64,000 bases of DNA from the NCBI RefSeq assembly GCF_014633365.1, contig NC_068347.1, positions 34,638,116 through 34,702,115 on the forward strand, given 5' to 3'. Shown in pieces: positions 46,803 to 56,214 of the stretch. Position 1 is the first letter of the stretch, and each line of letters begins with the position of its first letter. The DNA comes from Diospyros lotus. Lineage: Eukaryota > Streptophyta > Magnoliopsida > Ericales > Ebenaceae. The notes below the pieces were generated by a model. It saw nothing but the letters and a program-made list of their open reading frames with translations, made no database searches and was not told the DNA's origin. The position numbers were made by a program, and so were the translations under genes.

Positions 46803-48648
46803 ATGTCTTCTTCTTCTTCTTCTTCTTCCTCCGATTCCGAGAACTCTAGTACCAGCTCAAGTAGTGAGGAATCACACACCGAGTTATCCAGCCCCCCTCA
46901 CGGCCCCCTTCGTAGGCCTGGGAAACTTAGGAGGCCTGAGAGAGTTTCACCTCATCCCACTTCGGAGTCTCATGTGAGTAGTGATCCCAACTTAGGAAGC
47001 TTACCCGAGGATCTAACCACGGACCATTCTACCATAACCGAGAGGGAGTTGTTTCCCCTCCTCCGAAAATACCGTCTCATTCATGATGAGTATTGGTATA
47101 GTGAACCCCGAGGTCTGAAAGCTCACCAGGCCCCCTATGGCTGTATCACCGTCTACGAGCAGGCCTTGGCTGCCGGCCTTAGATTTCCTCTCGCGACTCC
47201 TGTAGTTGAGGTGTTCGCTATCGTGGGGTTATGCCCCTCTCAGTTGACTCCCAATGGCTGGAGGTGCCTATCTACCTTCATTCTCTGCTGTCGAGCTCGG
47301 GACATTGAGCCCACTGCTCAACTTTTCTTTAGGATGTTCAAAGTAATTTCCATTAGCAAAACTGAGCCTCGATTTGCTTTTTCCCCCCTCAACCAGCGTC
47401 AGTTCGTAGTCGATAACCCCACATCGGTAAAACGATGGAAGAGTAGATTTTTCTTTGCTGGCTTGAAAGACCGGGGGGTCAGCTTCGGGGTGCCAGTTGA
47501 GTGGGCTTTCCAGCCCTCAAAGGTCCGTAGTCACAAGATCACGCAGGACGAGCTTCACAATATTCAGATTTTGAGAGAGCTGAACCCTATCAGCGCTCGG
47601 GTCCTGATATGTGATCGCACCTTGTACCTGGGGGGTTTATCCACTCACACTTGCTTCGAGCCTGATGTCACTTTGGGTAGTCATTTTCCCACTATTTTCA
47701 TACTTTTCTACCTTGCTTTTCTTGCCCTTAATATCTTGTTTGCACATTTGCAGCTGAAATGGTGAGCACAGCTTTCATCTGGGGGAAGAACAAACGGAGA
47801 CCCGTGGAGGACTAGGGTGGCCCAGCTCTTACGGGGGGAAAGGCTGCCTTGAATGCTCTTCCTGCTGAGGAAGGAGAGCCTAGTCGTGCTAAAAGGAAGA
47901 GGACTTCCCATTCTCCGAGAGAGCTCATGCCAGCCCCGGAGTCTCCTTCCCATAGTCCAGACCATGTTCCCGATTGGGGAGTGAAGGTAAGCGATCTCAG
48001 CCGGAACACTCAGGTGGCCAGACGTATGATTCACCACTTTGCCACTCCCGCCGATCGTCAGGTGTTGGCCGAGCAGTCCTCGGAGGACATAGAAGCCACA
48101 TTGTGCAAGTATCTGGCCCAGGTAATCATCTATACTTTATCAACATCCTCTAGTCTCATCTATGTTGTCCTTACTTGCCTTGCCTATTGTAGGTGGTCAC
48201 ACTCATTTCGAACTTTTCCGGACGTTTCTCTCAAGCTTCCAAGAAGACCTTGGAACTAGACACCCAGCTGCAGGAGAGGGACGAGTTACTGGAGAGCCAC
48301 AGGAAGAACTTGGATGAGTTATCCTCCCAGCGGCAGGCTTCAGACCTACGTATTCAGGGGCTAGAGGCAGAGCTATCTCGGACGAGCTCCAAGCTATCTC
48401 GGGCGAACTCAGTCATTCGCCAATACGAGCGCAAGTATGCCGAGCCCATCAAGCTTCCTGAGGTAGAGGAGTTCCTCCAGAAGAACCTGCAGGACGCTTG
48501 GACAAAGGGATTCCAAGCTCATGAGACAGAGGTATTACGAGCTCATCCAGACTTGGACATGTCCACTGTTCGGTCTGTTGCGGAGATTGTGGCCGGGATG
48601 GAGGACTCGGAGATGGCTAACGATGGTGATGCGCCTCCTGATGCTTGA
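46803..48648 (+). CDS. Antisense extra ORF of the Tat element, putative gypsy-type transposon domain plus coiled coil
   Basis: Three exons, 46803-47676, 47754-48121 and 48193-48648, join in phase (1698 nt, 565 codons plus stop). Introns of 77 and 71 bases have GT/AG borders. The product starts with a poly-Ser acidic head. A globular region follows (ELFPLLRKYRLIHDEYWY, AALAAGLRFPL-like EQALAAGLRFPLATPVVEVF, QLTPNGWRCLSTFILCCRA), which resembles the Pfam family called putative gypsy-type transposon domain (PF04195). Next come a basic KRKRTSHSPRE segment and a long C-terminal coiled coil (TLELDTQLQERDELLESHRK onward). One in-frame TAG at 47813 interrupts exon 2. It is encoded opposite to gag-pol, with its own TATA box. 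Extra ORFs near the 3' LTR are known in Tat elements, with unknown role. The splice model is inference. Confidence 0.65.
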
Positions 48649-48875
48649 GCTCTTCTTCTTCTTTTTTTTTTTTTAGCTAGGGCCTTTTTGTACTTCCCCT
48701 ATTATCATGTATTGGATCCTCTGGTTTTTATATAGTGCTTCACTTTGACTGTTCATCTTTTGCTTGCGAACATATGGACTGAGACTAGTTGAGCCTCGAT
48801 CCCTTCCATAGTTGACGAGGGTGAATTTGACTCTTGGTTCTCCCTAGGTCAACAATCATGGGGGTTCTGTGTTGT

Positions 48876-49520
48876 AATTTTTCCTTGGCCATTAGTCCAC
48901 CGTTGGGGACAGCCTAGGGCTCGTGACTCTTGGATTCTAGCGACTCCCACGCGAAGGAGGGTGTTAGCCAGAGTTTTTCCATGGCCCTTGGTCCACTTTT
49001 AAGGACGGCCTAAGGCTCGTGACCCTTGAGTTTTAGCCATTCCCACGTGAAGGATGGTGTTAGCTAGGGTTTTTCCATGGCCCTTAGTCCTCTTTTGGGA
49101 ACGGCCTAGGGCTCGTGACCCTTGGTTTTTAGCCACTCCCACACGAAGGAGGGTGTTAGCTAGAGTTTTTCCATGGCCCTTAGTCCTCTTTTGAGAACGG
49201 CCTAGGGCTCGTGACCCTTGGTTTTTAGCCACTCCCACGCGAAAGAGGGTGTTAGCTAGGGTTTTTCCATGGCCCTTAGTCCTCTTTTGAGAACGGCCTA
49301 GGGCTCGTGACCCTTGGTTTTTAGCCACTCCCACGTGAAGGAGGGTGTTAGCTAGGGTTTTTCCATGGCCCTTAGTCCTCTTTTGAGAACGGCCTAGGGC
49401 TCGTGACCCTTGGTTTTTAGCCACTCCCACGCGAAGGAAGGTGTTAGCTAGAGTTTTTTCCATGGCCCTTAGTCCTCTTTTGAGAACGGCTTAGGGCTCG
49501 TGACCCTTGGATTTTTCTTC
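48876..49520 (+). repeat. 96-bp tandem array in the Tat element
   Basis: CCATGG or CCTTGG landmarks recur at 48883, 48979, 49075, 49171, 49267, 49363 and 49460, giving spacings of 96, 96, 96, 96, 96 and 97. Copies share GGCCTAGGGCTCGTGACCC and CCACTCCCACGYGAAGGAGG. Because 96 is divisible by 3, a spurious open frame of 154 codons crosses the array on the minus strand. It sits between the gag-pol stop and the end of the antisense gene. Confidence 0.93.
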
Positions 49521-49621
49521 GACGAAGTATGATCCTTTGGACAATTGCTATTAGATGAAGAGAAGCCTTGCCATTAGTCATAAAGAAAAAGAGTACAAAG
49601 AGATTCAGGGAATTCCCCTAC

Positions 49622-52600
49622 TCATTGATAAAACTTCCTTAAGTTCTGCACATTCCAAGTATGCTTCAGGGGCTTGCCTTCCATGTCTTCTAGTCGATAT
49701 GCCCCCGGACTTAGGGATTCCACCACCCGGTACGGCCCTTCCCAATTCGGAGTTAGTTTATTCATGTCCCGAGGATGGCTCACGTCGAACCGTCGTAGGA
49801 CAAGGTCTCCTGGCATGAAGCTCCTAGCGTGGACTCGTCGATTGTAGTACCTAGCAATGCGCCGGTTATATGCGGCTTGTCGAATTCGTGCCAGGTCTCG
49901 GAGCTCATCCATCAAATCCAAGTTGCACCTTAGCCCTTGCTCGTTAATCTCGGGATCGAAATGCTCCACTCGATAGCTCCTCACCCCAATCTCGACAGGG
50001 ATGAGAGCCTCCGAGCCATAGCACAATGTAAAAGGGCATTCTCCTGTAGCCGTTCGCGGTGTGGTTCGATAAGACCATAGTATACTGGGGAGCTCATCTA
50101 CCCATTGACCGTCTGCCTTCTCAACCCGAGCTCGGAGTCCTTGTAGAATGGTCCTGTTCGTAAGCTCTACTTGCCCATTAGCTTGAGGATGGGCGATTGA
50201 GGTAAAATGTTGCTTAATCCCCAACTCTCGGCACCATTCTTGCACAGATCGGTCTTCGAATTGGGTGCCGTTGTCAGTTATTAGCACCCTTGGAATACCA
50301 AACCGGCAGACGATGGATTTCCAAAGGAACTGTTTTACCCTCCGACCTGTAATAGTCGCCACAGGCTCGGCCTCCACCCACTTAGTGAAGTAGTCGATGG
50401 CTGCTATCAAGTATTTGTTCTGTCCAGCCGCTAGTGGAAAAGGCCCGAGGATATCGACTCCCCACCTGGCAAACGGACAAGGTGAAGCCAGGTGGGTGAG
50501 TTCGGCTGCCGGGGTGTGAACCAGGTTGGAGGTTTTTTGGCATCTCTCACAAGTCTGGACCAAATGCCCAGCGTCGCTCATCATTGTCGGCCAGTAATAC
50601 CCCTGCCGAAGTGCCTTCTGGGAGAGAGACCGAGCTCCGATGTGACTGTCGCAAATCCCCTCGTAGATTTCCCTTAGGATGTAGTCGGCCTCGACCGGCC
50701 CCACACACTTCAGTAGCGGCTGAGTGAAGGATTTCTTATAAAGGTCTGATCCCACCAGTAGAAACTTGGCAGCCTGGCGCTTGAGTTTTCGACTTTCCAG
50801 TTTCTCCTCAGGTAGCCATCCCTTGGTCAAATGTGCTACGATGGGATCCATCCAACTTTCAACCCCTTCTACGCAAAGCTGCTCTGCCTCAGTCTCTATG
50901 CTCTTCTGGGGCAACGACTCCATGTAAACAGCTCGGGAATTCCTAGGGAAGGAAGAAGCAGCTATCCTCGAGAGAGCATCCGCCACTGCATTCTGCGCTC
51001 GTGGGACATGATTGATTTTCACTATCCGAAATCGTGCCATAAGATCCTTGGCTATCGCCAAGTATTGGGCCATGACGTCCTCTCGAGCCTCGAACTCTCC
51101 TGTGACCTGCTGCACAATCAAATTTGAGTCAGAATATACCTCCAGATCCCTGACTCCCATCTGTTCCGCTAGTCTGAGCCCGGCAATGAGCGCCTCATAC
51201 TCGGCCTCATTGTTAGAGGCATTGAACTCGAAGTGGAGGGCATACGGCCAAGCTTGGCCATCGGGGCCCTGCAGTAGTAATCCAGCGCCACTGCCTCCGA
51301 CACTTGAGCTGCCATCTACAGAGAGAGTCCAAGTCTGGGAAATCCCTTCGTCTGCTTCCTCTGGTAGGGTGCCTTCCACGATGAAGTCGGCAAGAGCCTG
51401 CGCCTTGATGGCCGGCCGAGGTCGATAGTCGATGTCGAAAGCACTCAGCTCTACTGCCCATTTGAGCATCCTCCCCGACAAGTCCGGCTTTCCCAGCACA
51501 TGCCTCAGCGGCTGACTTGATAGGACGATAATGTGGTGTGCCTCAAAGTAGGGCCTCAACTTTCGAGCAGAGATGACTAGAGCATAGGCCAACTTTTCTG
51601 TTGGAGTGTAACGAATCTCAGCGCCAGCCAACCTTTTGCTCACATAATAGACTGGCTTTTGGATTTTGTCCTCCTCCCGTACCAAAACCGAACTGACAGC
51701 TTCATCCGAGGCAGCTAGGTAAATATATAGTGACTCTCCTGGCTGTGGTTTTGCCAGGACTGGGGGGGAGACTAGACATTGTTTCAGCTGCTCAAATGCC
51801 TCCTGGCATTCCTCTGTCCATGCAAAATTCTGGACTCGAGTCAAGGCCTTAAAGAATGGCAACTGTCTTTCCGCAGATCTTGACAAGAACCTCCTTAAAG
51901 CTGCTATCCTCCCGGTTAGCCTCTGCACTTCCTTGATACTTCGAGGGGGAGGCATCTCGAGTATGGCTTTTATCTTCGAAGGGTTAGCCTCAATTCCCCG
52001 GTAATGCACCATGAACCCCAAGAATTTACCAGCTGTAACCCCGAAGGCACACTTGGCCGGGTTGAGCTTCATCTGATACTGGCGTAAGGTTCTGAGGCAC
52101 TCCTCCAAGTTGTCCGGATGTTGTTCAGCCAATAGACTCTTGACTAACATGTCATCCACGTAAGCCTCCATGTTTCGACCGAGTTGAGCTTTGAACAGTT
52201 TGTTGACTAACCTCTGATATGTAGCTCCAGCGTTCTTCAGCCCAAAGGGCATAACTCGGTAACAATAGGTAGCCTTATCCGTGATGAAGGCCGTCTTTTC
52301 CTGATCTTCAGGGTGTATTGGGATTTGGTGGTACCCCTGGAATGCATCCAGGAAGCTCATTAGCTGACACCCCGCTGTTCCGTCAATCAACGCATCAATC
52401 CTGGGCAGGGGGTAACTGTCTTTCGGGCAAGCCTTGTTAAGATCTTTAAAATCAATACAAAGCCTCAATTTTCCCGATCCCTTGGAGACAAGAACCACGT
52501 TAGCTAACCACTCTGGGTAATTGACTTCCCGAATATGATTAGCCTCCATAAGCTTTTCCACCTCCGCCTCTATAGCTTTAGCCCGCTCCGAGGCAAACTT

Positions 52601-55051
52601 ACTCTTCTTTTGTCTTACCGGCACACAATCCGGATAGAGCCCCAAGCGGTGTGTCATGATCGTTGGGTCTATCCCCGGCATATCTAGGGTAGACCATGCA
52701 AACACATCTTGATATCGGCGTAGGAGTAAAAGGATCTCGGACCTCAAGGGCTCCTGTAACTTGGCACTGATTCGCACCGTCCGATCGAGCTCTTCCCCCA
52801 GTGGGACTTCCTCGAGCTCATCCACTGGCTCTGAAGTCTTAGGCTCTTCCGGACCTTCCAAGATGAAACTAGTAACCACAGTGGGAGGGGCAGCGAAATT
52901 CTGTCCCTCCTCCCTTACTGACCTCTGACCTGCTCCAATACTTGGGTTTCTCACTTGTTCCGTCTCCATCTGACCCTGACCAGCTTGAGGGACCGCCTCC
53001 CGATTCGGTCCTGAGTCTAACTCTGACCCCTTGGCCATAGTGGCACTCAAAGAGGCCACGTAGCATTCCCTAGCCTGCCGCTGGTCTCCTCTTACCTTGC
53101 CAATCCCTCCCGAAGTAGGGAATTTCAACACCATGTGATACGTACTCGGTACTGCCCTCAGAGCACTAAGCCCAGACCTACCAAGGATCATATTATACGC
53201 CGAGGGCACATCTGCCACCAAAAAATCCAACGTCACTCGGGATTTATGAGGACCACTACCGACCGTCAGGGGCAACCGGATCAAACCTTCAGAATGGATC
53301 ACCATTCCATCAAAACCCACCAATGGGACACGGACTGGCCTTAGCTGATCGAGCGTGAACCCCATCCCTAGGAATGCCCTCTTGTAGAGAATCTCTGAAG
53401 AGCTACCTGGGTCCACGAGGATTCGCCTCATCTCCCACTCTCCCACTTGAGCAGTGATCACCAGAGGATCCGAATAGCTGGGATAACTCGGAAGATCCTC
53501 CTCAGAGAATGTGATGACCACCCCTTCCTTTACCGTGCTCTTGGGAGCAGTTGAGTGGGACCCTGGAACTGTCCCTGCCGCCAGCGTGTACAAGATAAAC
53601 TTCTGTCCTCCCTCCTCGACGGGCTGCTTTCCTTCTCTCCGGGGGGGTGTTCGACTTCGCTCTCGAAAGCGATCTCGAGTAGGAGACCTCCCTCGATGCT
53701 CCGACTTGGGTTCTACCTTGCCCGAGCTCGTACCTCCTCGACCCACGAAATCCCGAAGGTATCCTCGGTTGATAAGCTCTTGTATTTCTTCTTTCAGTTG
53801 GATGCAATCCTCAGTATCATGGCCGTGGTCGCGGTGAAAACGACAATACTTCTTTTTGCCTCGAGTGTTGGGTGGAGATTTCAGCGGGGGAGGACGCCGT
53901 AAATAATTCTTATCCTCCAATGCCAGGAGAATCTCTGCTCGACTTGTATTGAGGGGAGTGTAATTCACCGGGCTTCCACGTGCACCCCCAAAACTCGGGC
54001 GATTGGGAGCTCGGGAGGGACGATAGTCCGTCTTCTGCTCTGGGGCCGATTTTTTCTTCTCTTTTTCTCTTTCTTTCCTGTCAAGTTGTTCCGCCCGCTT
54101 CACCTTCATCACCTCTTCGGGGTTGATGTACTTATTAGCCCGGGCTAAGGCCTCTGTGAAAGTACGAGGTGGAGTCTTGGCTAAGGACTGAGCAAATGGC
54201 CCAGCTCTCAAGCCATTCTGAAGAGCCACCATTGCGATTCGCTGGTCAAACTCATCGATACTTAATGCCTCTTCGTTGAACCTAGCTACGAAATCTCTTA
54301 GGGATTCACCCTGGTTCTGCTTGATGTTCACCAGAGCCATGGAAGACTTCCGGTGGCGCTTCAAGGGAGCGTAGTGGGCTAAGAAACAGGTCTTCAACTC
54401 TTCCCAGCGGTTGATGGAACGATGGGGAAGGCAGGAGTACCAGGTCCGGGCATGTCCTCCCAAAGTGGCCGAAAATGCCCGGCACCACATCGCGTCCGAC
54501 CCCGATTGCACCAGCATGTGAGAGGAGAAAAGCTCGACGTGATCATAGGGATTTGTGCTTCCATCATAGAGCTTGATGGAGGGGATACGAAACCTTTCCG
54601 GTGGAACCTCTGCCATGATGCCCTTACTCAAGGGTTGGTTAGAGCCGAGGTGGAGCAACTCTTCCTTTCCCTTCTTGAGTTCGTGGACTTGCTTCTCTAA
54701 GAAACGCAATCGTCTCTCCTGCGAAGTCCCTCTTTCTCGCGAGGGGGCAGAAGTGGATCCTGTCGCCTCCGAGGAGTGGATTTCCTGACCCGTCTGGCGG
54801 GATTGACGAGGCTCCCGAGCAGGAGGAGGTGACTGATGCTCCGCCCGCTGAGAGGGCACATGCGAACGATGCTGTTCGGTCTGGTGTAGATAACCAGTCA
54901 ACAACTCAGTTAGCTGTTGGACCTGGTTTTCCAACCTGGTGAGTCGGTCCTCCGGCATGGGATTGGCTGGAGGTGGTGGATTCTCTCCTTGTTGCGGGGC
55001 TTCTAGATTGGCTCCGACCTGGCTGCGAGTCACGTCTTTTCGGGGAGCCAT
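49622..55051 (-). CDS. Gag-pol polyprotein of the Tat element (intact, 1809 aa)
   Basis: One frame runs from the ATG at 55051 without a stop. Gag lies at about residues 150-330 (WYSCLPHRSINRWEELKTCF), with a zinc-knuckle-like CRFHRDHGHDTEDC near 407. Protease near 547 has LVDPGSSSEIL, so DPGS replaces the usual D-T/S-G. Reverse transcriptase spans about 800-980, with AFQGYHQIPIHPEDQEKTAF and the catalytic YVDD near 963. RNase H shows RYTPTEKLAYALVISARKL. A second, archaeal-type RNase H starts near 1247 (SVDGSSSVGGSGAGLLL, NNEAEYEALIAGL, YSDSNLIVQQ). Integrase has an H2C2 zinc region and the DDE residues in GVDILGPF (about 1533), TDNGTQFE (about 1594) and NGQVELTNR (about 1627). It ends without a chromodomain. 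All key residues except the protease variant look intact, so a recently mobile copy is plausible. Confidence 0.95.
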   Translation of the reverse strand: MAPRKDVTRSQVGANLEAPQQGENPPPPANPMPEDRLTRLENQVQQLTELLTGYLHQTEQHRSHVPSQRAEHQSPPPAREPRQSRQTGQEIHSSEATGSTSAPSRERGTSQERRLRFLEKQVHELKKGKEELLHLGSNQPLSKGIMAEVPPERFRIPSIKLYDGSTNPYDHVELFSSHMLVQSGSDAMWCRAFSATLGGHARTWYSCLPHRSINRWEELKTCFLAHYAPLKRHRKSSMALVNIKQNQGESLRDFVARFNEEALSIDEFDQRIAMVALQNGLRAGPFAQSLAKTPPRTFTEALARANKYINPEEVMKVKRAEQLDRKEREKEKKKSAPEQKTDYRPSRAPNRPSFGGARGSPVNYTPLNTSRAEILLALEDKNYLRRPPPLKSPPNTRGKKKYCRFHRDHGHDTEDCIQLKEEIQELINRGYLRDFVGRGGTSSGKVEPKSEHRGRSPTRDRFRERSRTPPRREGKQPVEEGGQKFILYTLAAGTVPGSHSTAPKSTVKEGVVITFSEEDLPSYPSYSDPLVITAQVGEWEMRRILVDPGSSSEILYKRAFLGMGFTLDQLRPVRVPLVGFDGMVIHSEGLIRLPLTVGSGPHKSRVTLDFLVADVPSAYNMILGRSGLSALRAVPSTYHMVLKFPTSGGIGKVRGDQRQARECYVASLSATMAKGSELDSGPNREAVPQAGQGQMETEQVRNPSIGAGQRSVREEGQNFAAPPTVVTSFILEGPEEPKTSEPVDELEEVPLGEELDRTVRISAKLQEPLRSEILLLLRRYQDVFAWSTLDMPGIDPTIMTHRLGLYPDCVPVRQKKSKFASERAKAIEAEVEKLMEANHIREVNYPEWLANVVLVSKGSGKLRLCIDFKDLNKACPKDSYPLPRIDALIDGTAGCQLMSFLDAFQGYHQIPIHPEDQEKTAFITDKATYCYRVMPFGLKNAGATYQRLVNKLFKAQLGRNMEAYVDDMLVKSLLAEQHPDNLEECLRTLRQYQMKLNPAKCAFGVTAGKFLGFMVHYRGIEANPSKIKAILEMPPPRSIKEVQRLTGRIAALRRFLSRSAERQLPFFKALTRVQNFAWTEECQEAFEQLKQCLVSPPVLAKPQPGESLYIYLAASDEAVSSVLVREEDKIQKPVYYVSKRLAGAEIRYTPTEKLAYALVISARKLRPYFEAHHIIVLSSQPLRHVLGKPDLSGRMLKWAVELSAFDIDYRPRPAIKAQALADFIVEGTLPEEADEGISQTWTLSVDGSSSVGGSGAGLLLQGPDGQAWPYALHFEFNASNNEAEYEALIAGLRLAEQMGVRDLEVYSDSNLIVQQVTGEFEAREDVMAQYLAIAKDLMARFRIVKINHVPRAQNAVADALSRIAASSFPRNSRAVYMESLPQKSIETEAEQLCVEGVESWMDPIVAHLTKGWLPEEKLESRKLKRQAAKFLLVGSDLYKKSFTQPLLKCVGPVEADYILREIYEGICDSHIGARSLSQKALRQGYYWPTMMSDAGHLVQTCERCQKTSNLVHTPAAELTHLASPCPFARWGVDILGPFPLAAGQNKYLIAAIDYFTKWVEAEPVATITGRRVKQFLWKSIVCRFGIPRVLITDNGTQFEDRSVQEWCRELGIKQHFTSIAHPQANGQVELTNRTILQGLRARVEKADGQWVDELPSILWSYRTTPRTATGECPFTLCYGSEALIPVEIGVRSYRVEHFDPEINEQGLRCNLDLMDELRDLARIRQAAYNRRIARYYNRRVHARSFMPGDLVLRRFDVSHPRDMNKLTPNWEGPYRVVESLSPGAYRLEDMEGKPLKHTWNVQNLRKFYQ

Positions 55052-55175
55052 GTGGTTAGTTGTGGCGAGGAGTGAAAGTCGTTTGACACTCGCGAAAAGA
55101 CTGAGGTCCGAGGTGAGGAGTTGAAGTCCGAAGCGCGAGGTAGGGAATTAAGAGGTTAGCGAGAATGGACGTCGG

Positions 55176-55192
55176 CCCCACGGTGGGCGCCA
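55176..55192 (-). promoter_or_regulatory. Primer binding site of the Tat element
   Basis: The minus strand reads TGGCGCCCACCGTGGGG two bases from the 5' LTR. The first seven bases, TGGCGCC, match the 3' end of plant tRNA-Asp; the rest matches only partly. Confidence 0.75.
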
Positions 55193-55194
55193 AA

Positions 55195-55643
55195 TGATGA
55201 TGGTTTTTGGGACCGACCACCACGTGCCACCTCTGCAATTGGACCTCGGGAATGGAACCTCGGACTTGGGGATGTCGGACCTCGGGTGTAGGACCTGCAA
55301 GACAATGGAGGGCCGGGGCTTGGATCCCCCGGGGTGGACTCCGACGCTCAAATCAGTAGAGTAAAGCAAGTAGTAGTAAGTGAGAGAGCTGTAGAGCTTG
55401 TATATACCTGGCGAGAGTTCTTGTCTTTTATAGGCGAAACCGTTTTGGGGTACCCGAGATGAGCGGGCACGACCCCCGAGAATCCCGGTCAAGTTGGAAC
55501 GGGTCTTGCGGTTCGGCCCGGATTTCTCGGGCTCCGCTCCGGAGTGTTGACTTGCCACGTGTCGGTCTCTCAGGTGATCCGCGTGGCAAATGAAACTATT
55601 CATGCGTAGGGGTATTCTAGTAATTTTAGTTGATGTCACATCA
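55195..55643 (-). repeat. 5' LTR of the Tat element
   Basis: It is the partner of 45704-46152. A TATAAAAG box on the minus strand at 55432-55425 is a good candidate for the element's promoter. Confidence 0.93.
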
Positions 55644-55757
55644 CTGAGAGTTGATGCATACTTGTTTTTGGGGAAGCAAAATGCTTAGGCTGCAAAAGAG
55701 CCCATTATTGAGTGCAAAGTATTTGGTAGTTATTTGCCTCCTTCCCCCTCCCCGGCG

Positions 55758-55772
55758 CCCCCCCCCCCCCCC
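55758..55772 (+). repeat. C15 homopolymer
   Basis: Fifteen consecutive C lie about 115 bases right of the Tat element. Confidence 0.8.
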
Positions 55773-56016
55773 GGCACATTTTCTTTGTCTGAAATCTATA
55801 TACCAGTCTTGATATTGGTTGAAAGTAGGAGACCTGCTATGCAGCATGAATCCATATATCTGTTGAAGTTCTCTAGAAAGGGGCTTGTCCATAAAAAGGG
55901 GAAACATAAGAATATACTAATAGGGTATTCTATTCATCATTAGAACATCATGTGAATGATAGGTGTATTATCTTCTTGTTTTGTAGTAGGCTTTTCACAT
56001 CTATTCAACTTGGCAG

Positions 56017-56139
56017 GATGAGAAAGATCTCAGGATCTGGGAATTATCAAATAAGCTATATTGCGAGCAAAACAGATTTACTACTTATCAGGAACAACTA
56101 CAGATGGTTCTGAAGTATATAGAGCAACACACTCACTGA
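56017..56139 (+). pseudogene. Duplicated C-terminal exon of a FAR1-family gene, truncated
   Basis: After an acceptor-like TTGGCAG, 40 codons read DEKDLRIWELSNKLY...EQLQMVLKYIEQHTH, clearly homologous to the last exon of the FAR1 gene at 38068. A TGA at 56137 cuts it about 27 residues short. Read-through sequence continues in a family-like way (LSLH), so the stop is probably secondary. No FAR1 DNA-binding exon was found between NLR copy 1 and the Tat insertion, so this looks like a relic. A functional distant 5' part cannot be excluded. Confidence 0.65.
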
Positions 56140-56214
56140 CTATCATTGCACATAAAAGTAGTTTCTAGGAAAGCAAGGAAACATAAATTTAAAGAACAAG
56201 ATAATCTAGATTTT

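Larger units (their letters stand above)
45704..55643 (-). mobile_element. Complete Tat-lineage Ty3/Gypsy retrotransposon, 9.9 kb
   Basis: Two 449-bp LTRs (45704-46152 and 55195-55643) differ at about 13 positions by my manual count. Flanking five bases are CTGGG and CTGAG, a target duplication with one change. The primer site lies at 55176-55192 beside the right LTR, so the element is on the minus strand. A 1809-codon gag-pol frame carries protease, reverse transcriptase, RNase H, a second archaeal-type RNase H and integrase without chromodomain. The second RNase H places it in the Tat lineage. Between gag-pol and the 3' LTR lie a 96-bp tandem array and an antisense gene. It inserted between the two NLR genes, 373 bases left of the duplicated FAR1 exon. 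Confidence 0.93.

Noticed and set aside
48999..49463. 154-codon open frame on the minus strand with repeated KTLANT...GVAKNQGSRALGRSQKRTKGHG units
   Set aside because: It is only the 96-bp tandem array read in an open phase; unit length divisible by three keeps it open. No family resemblance.
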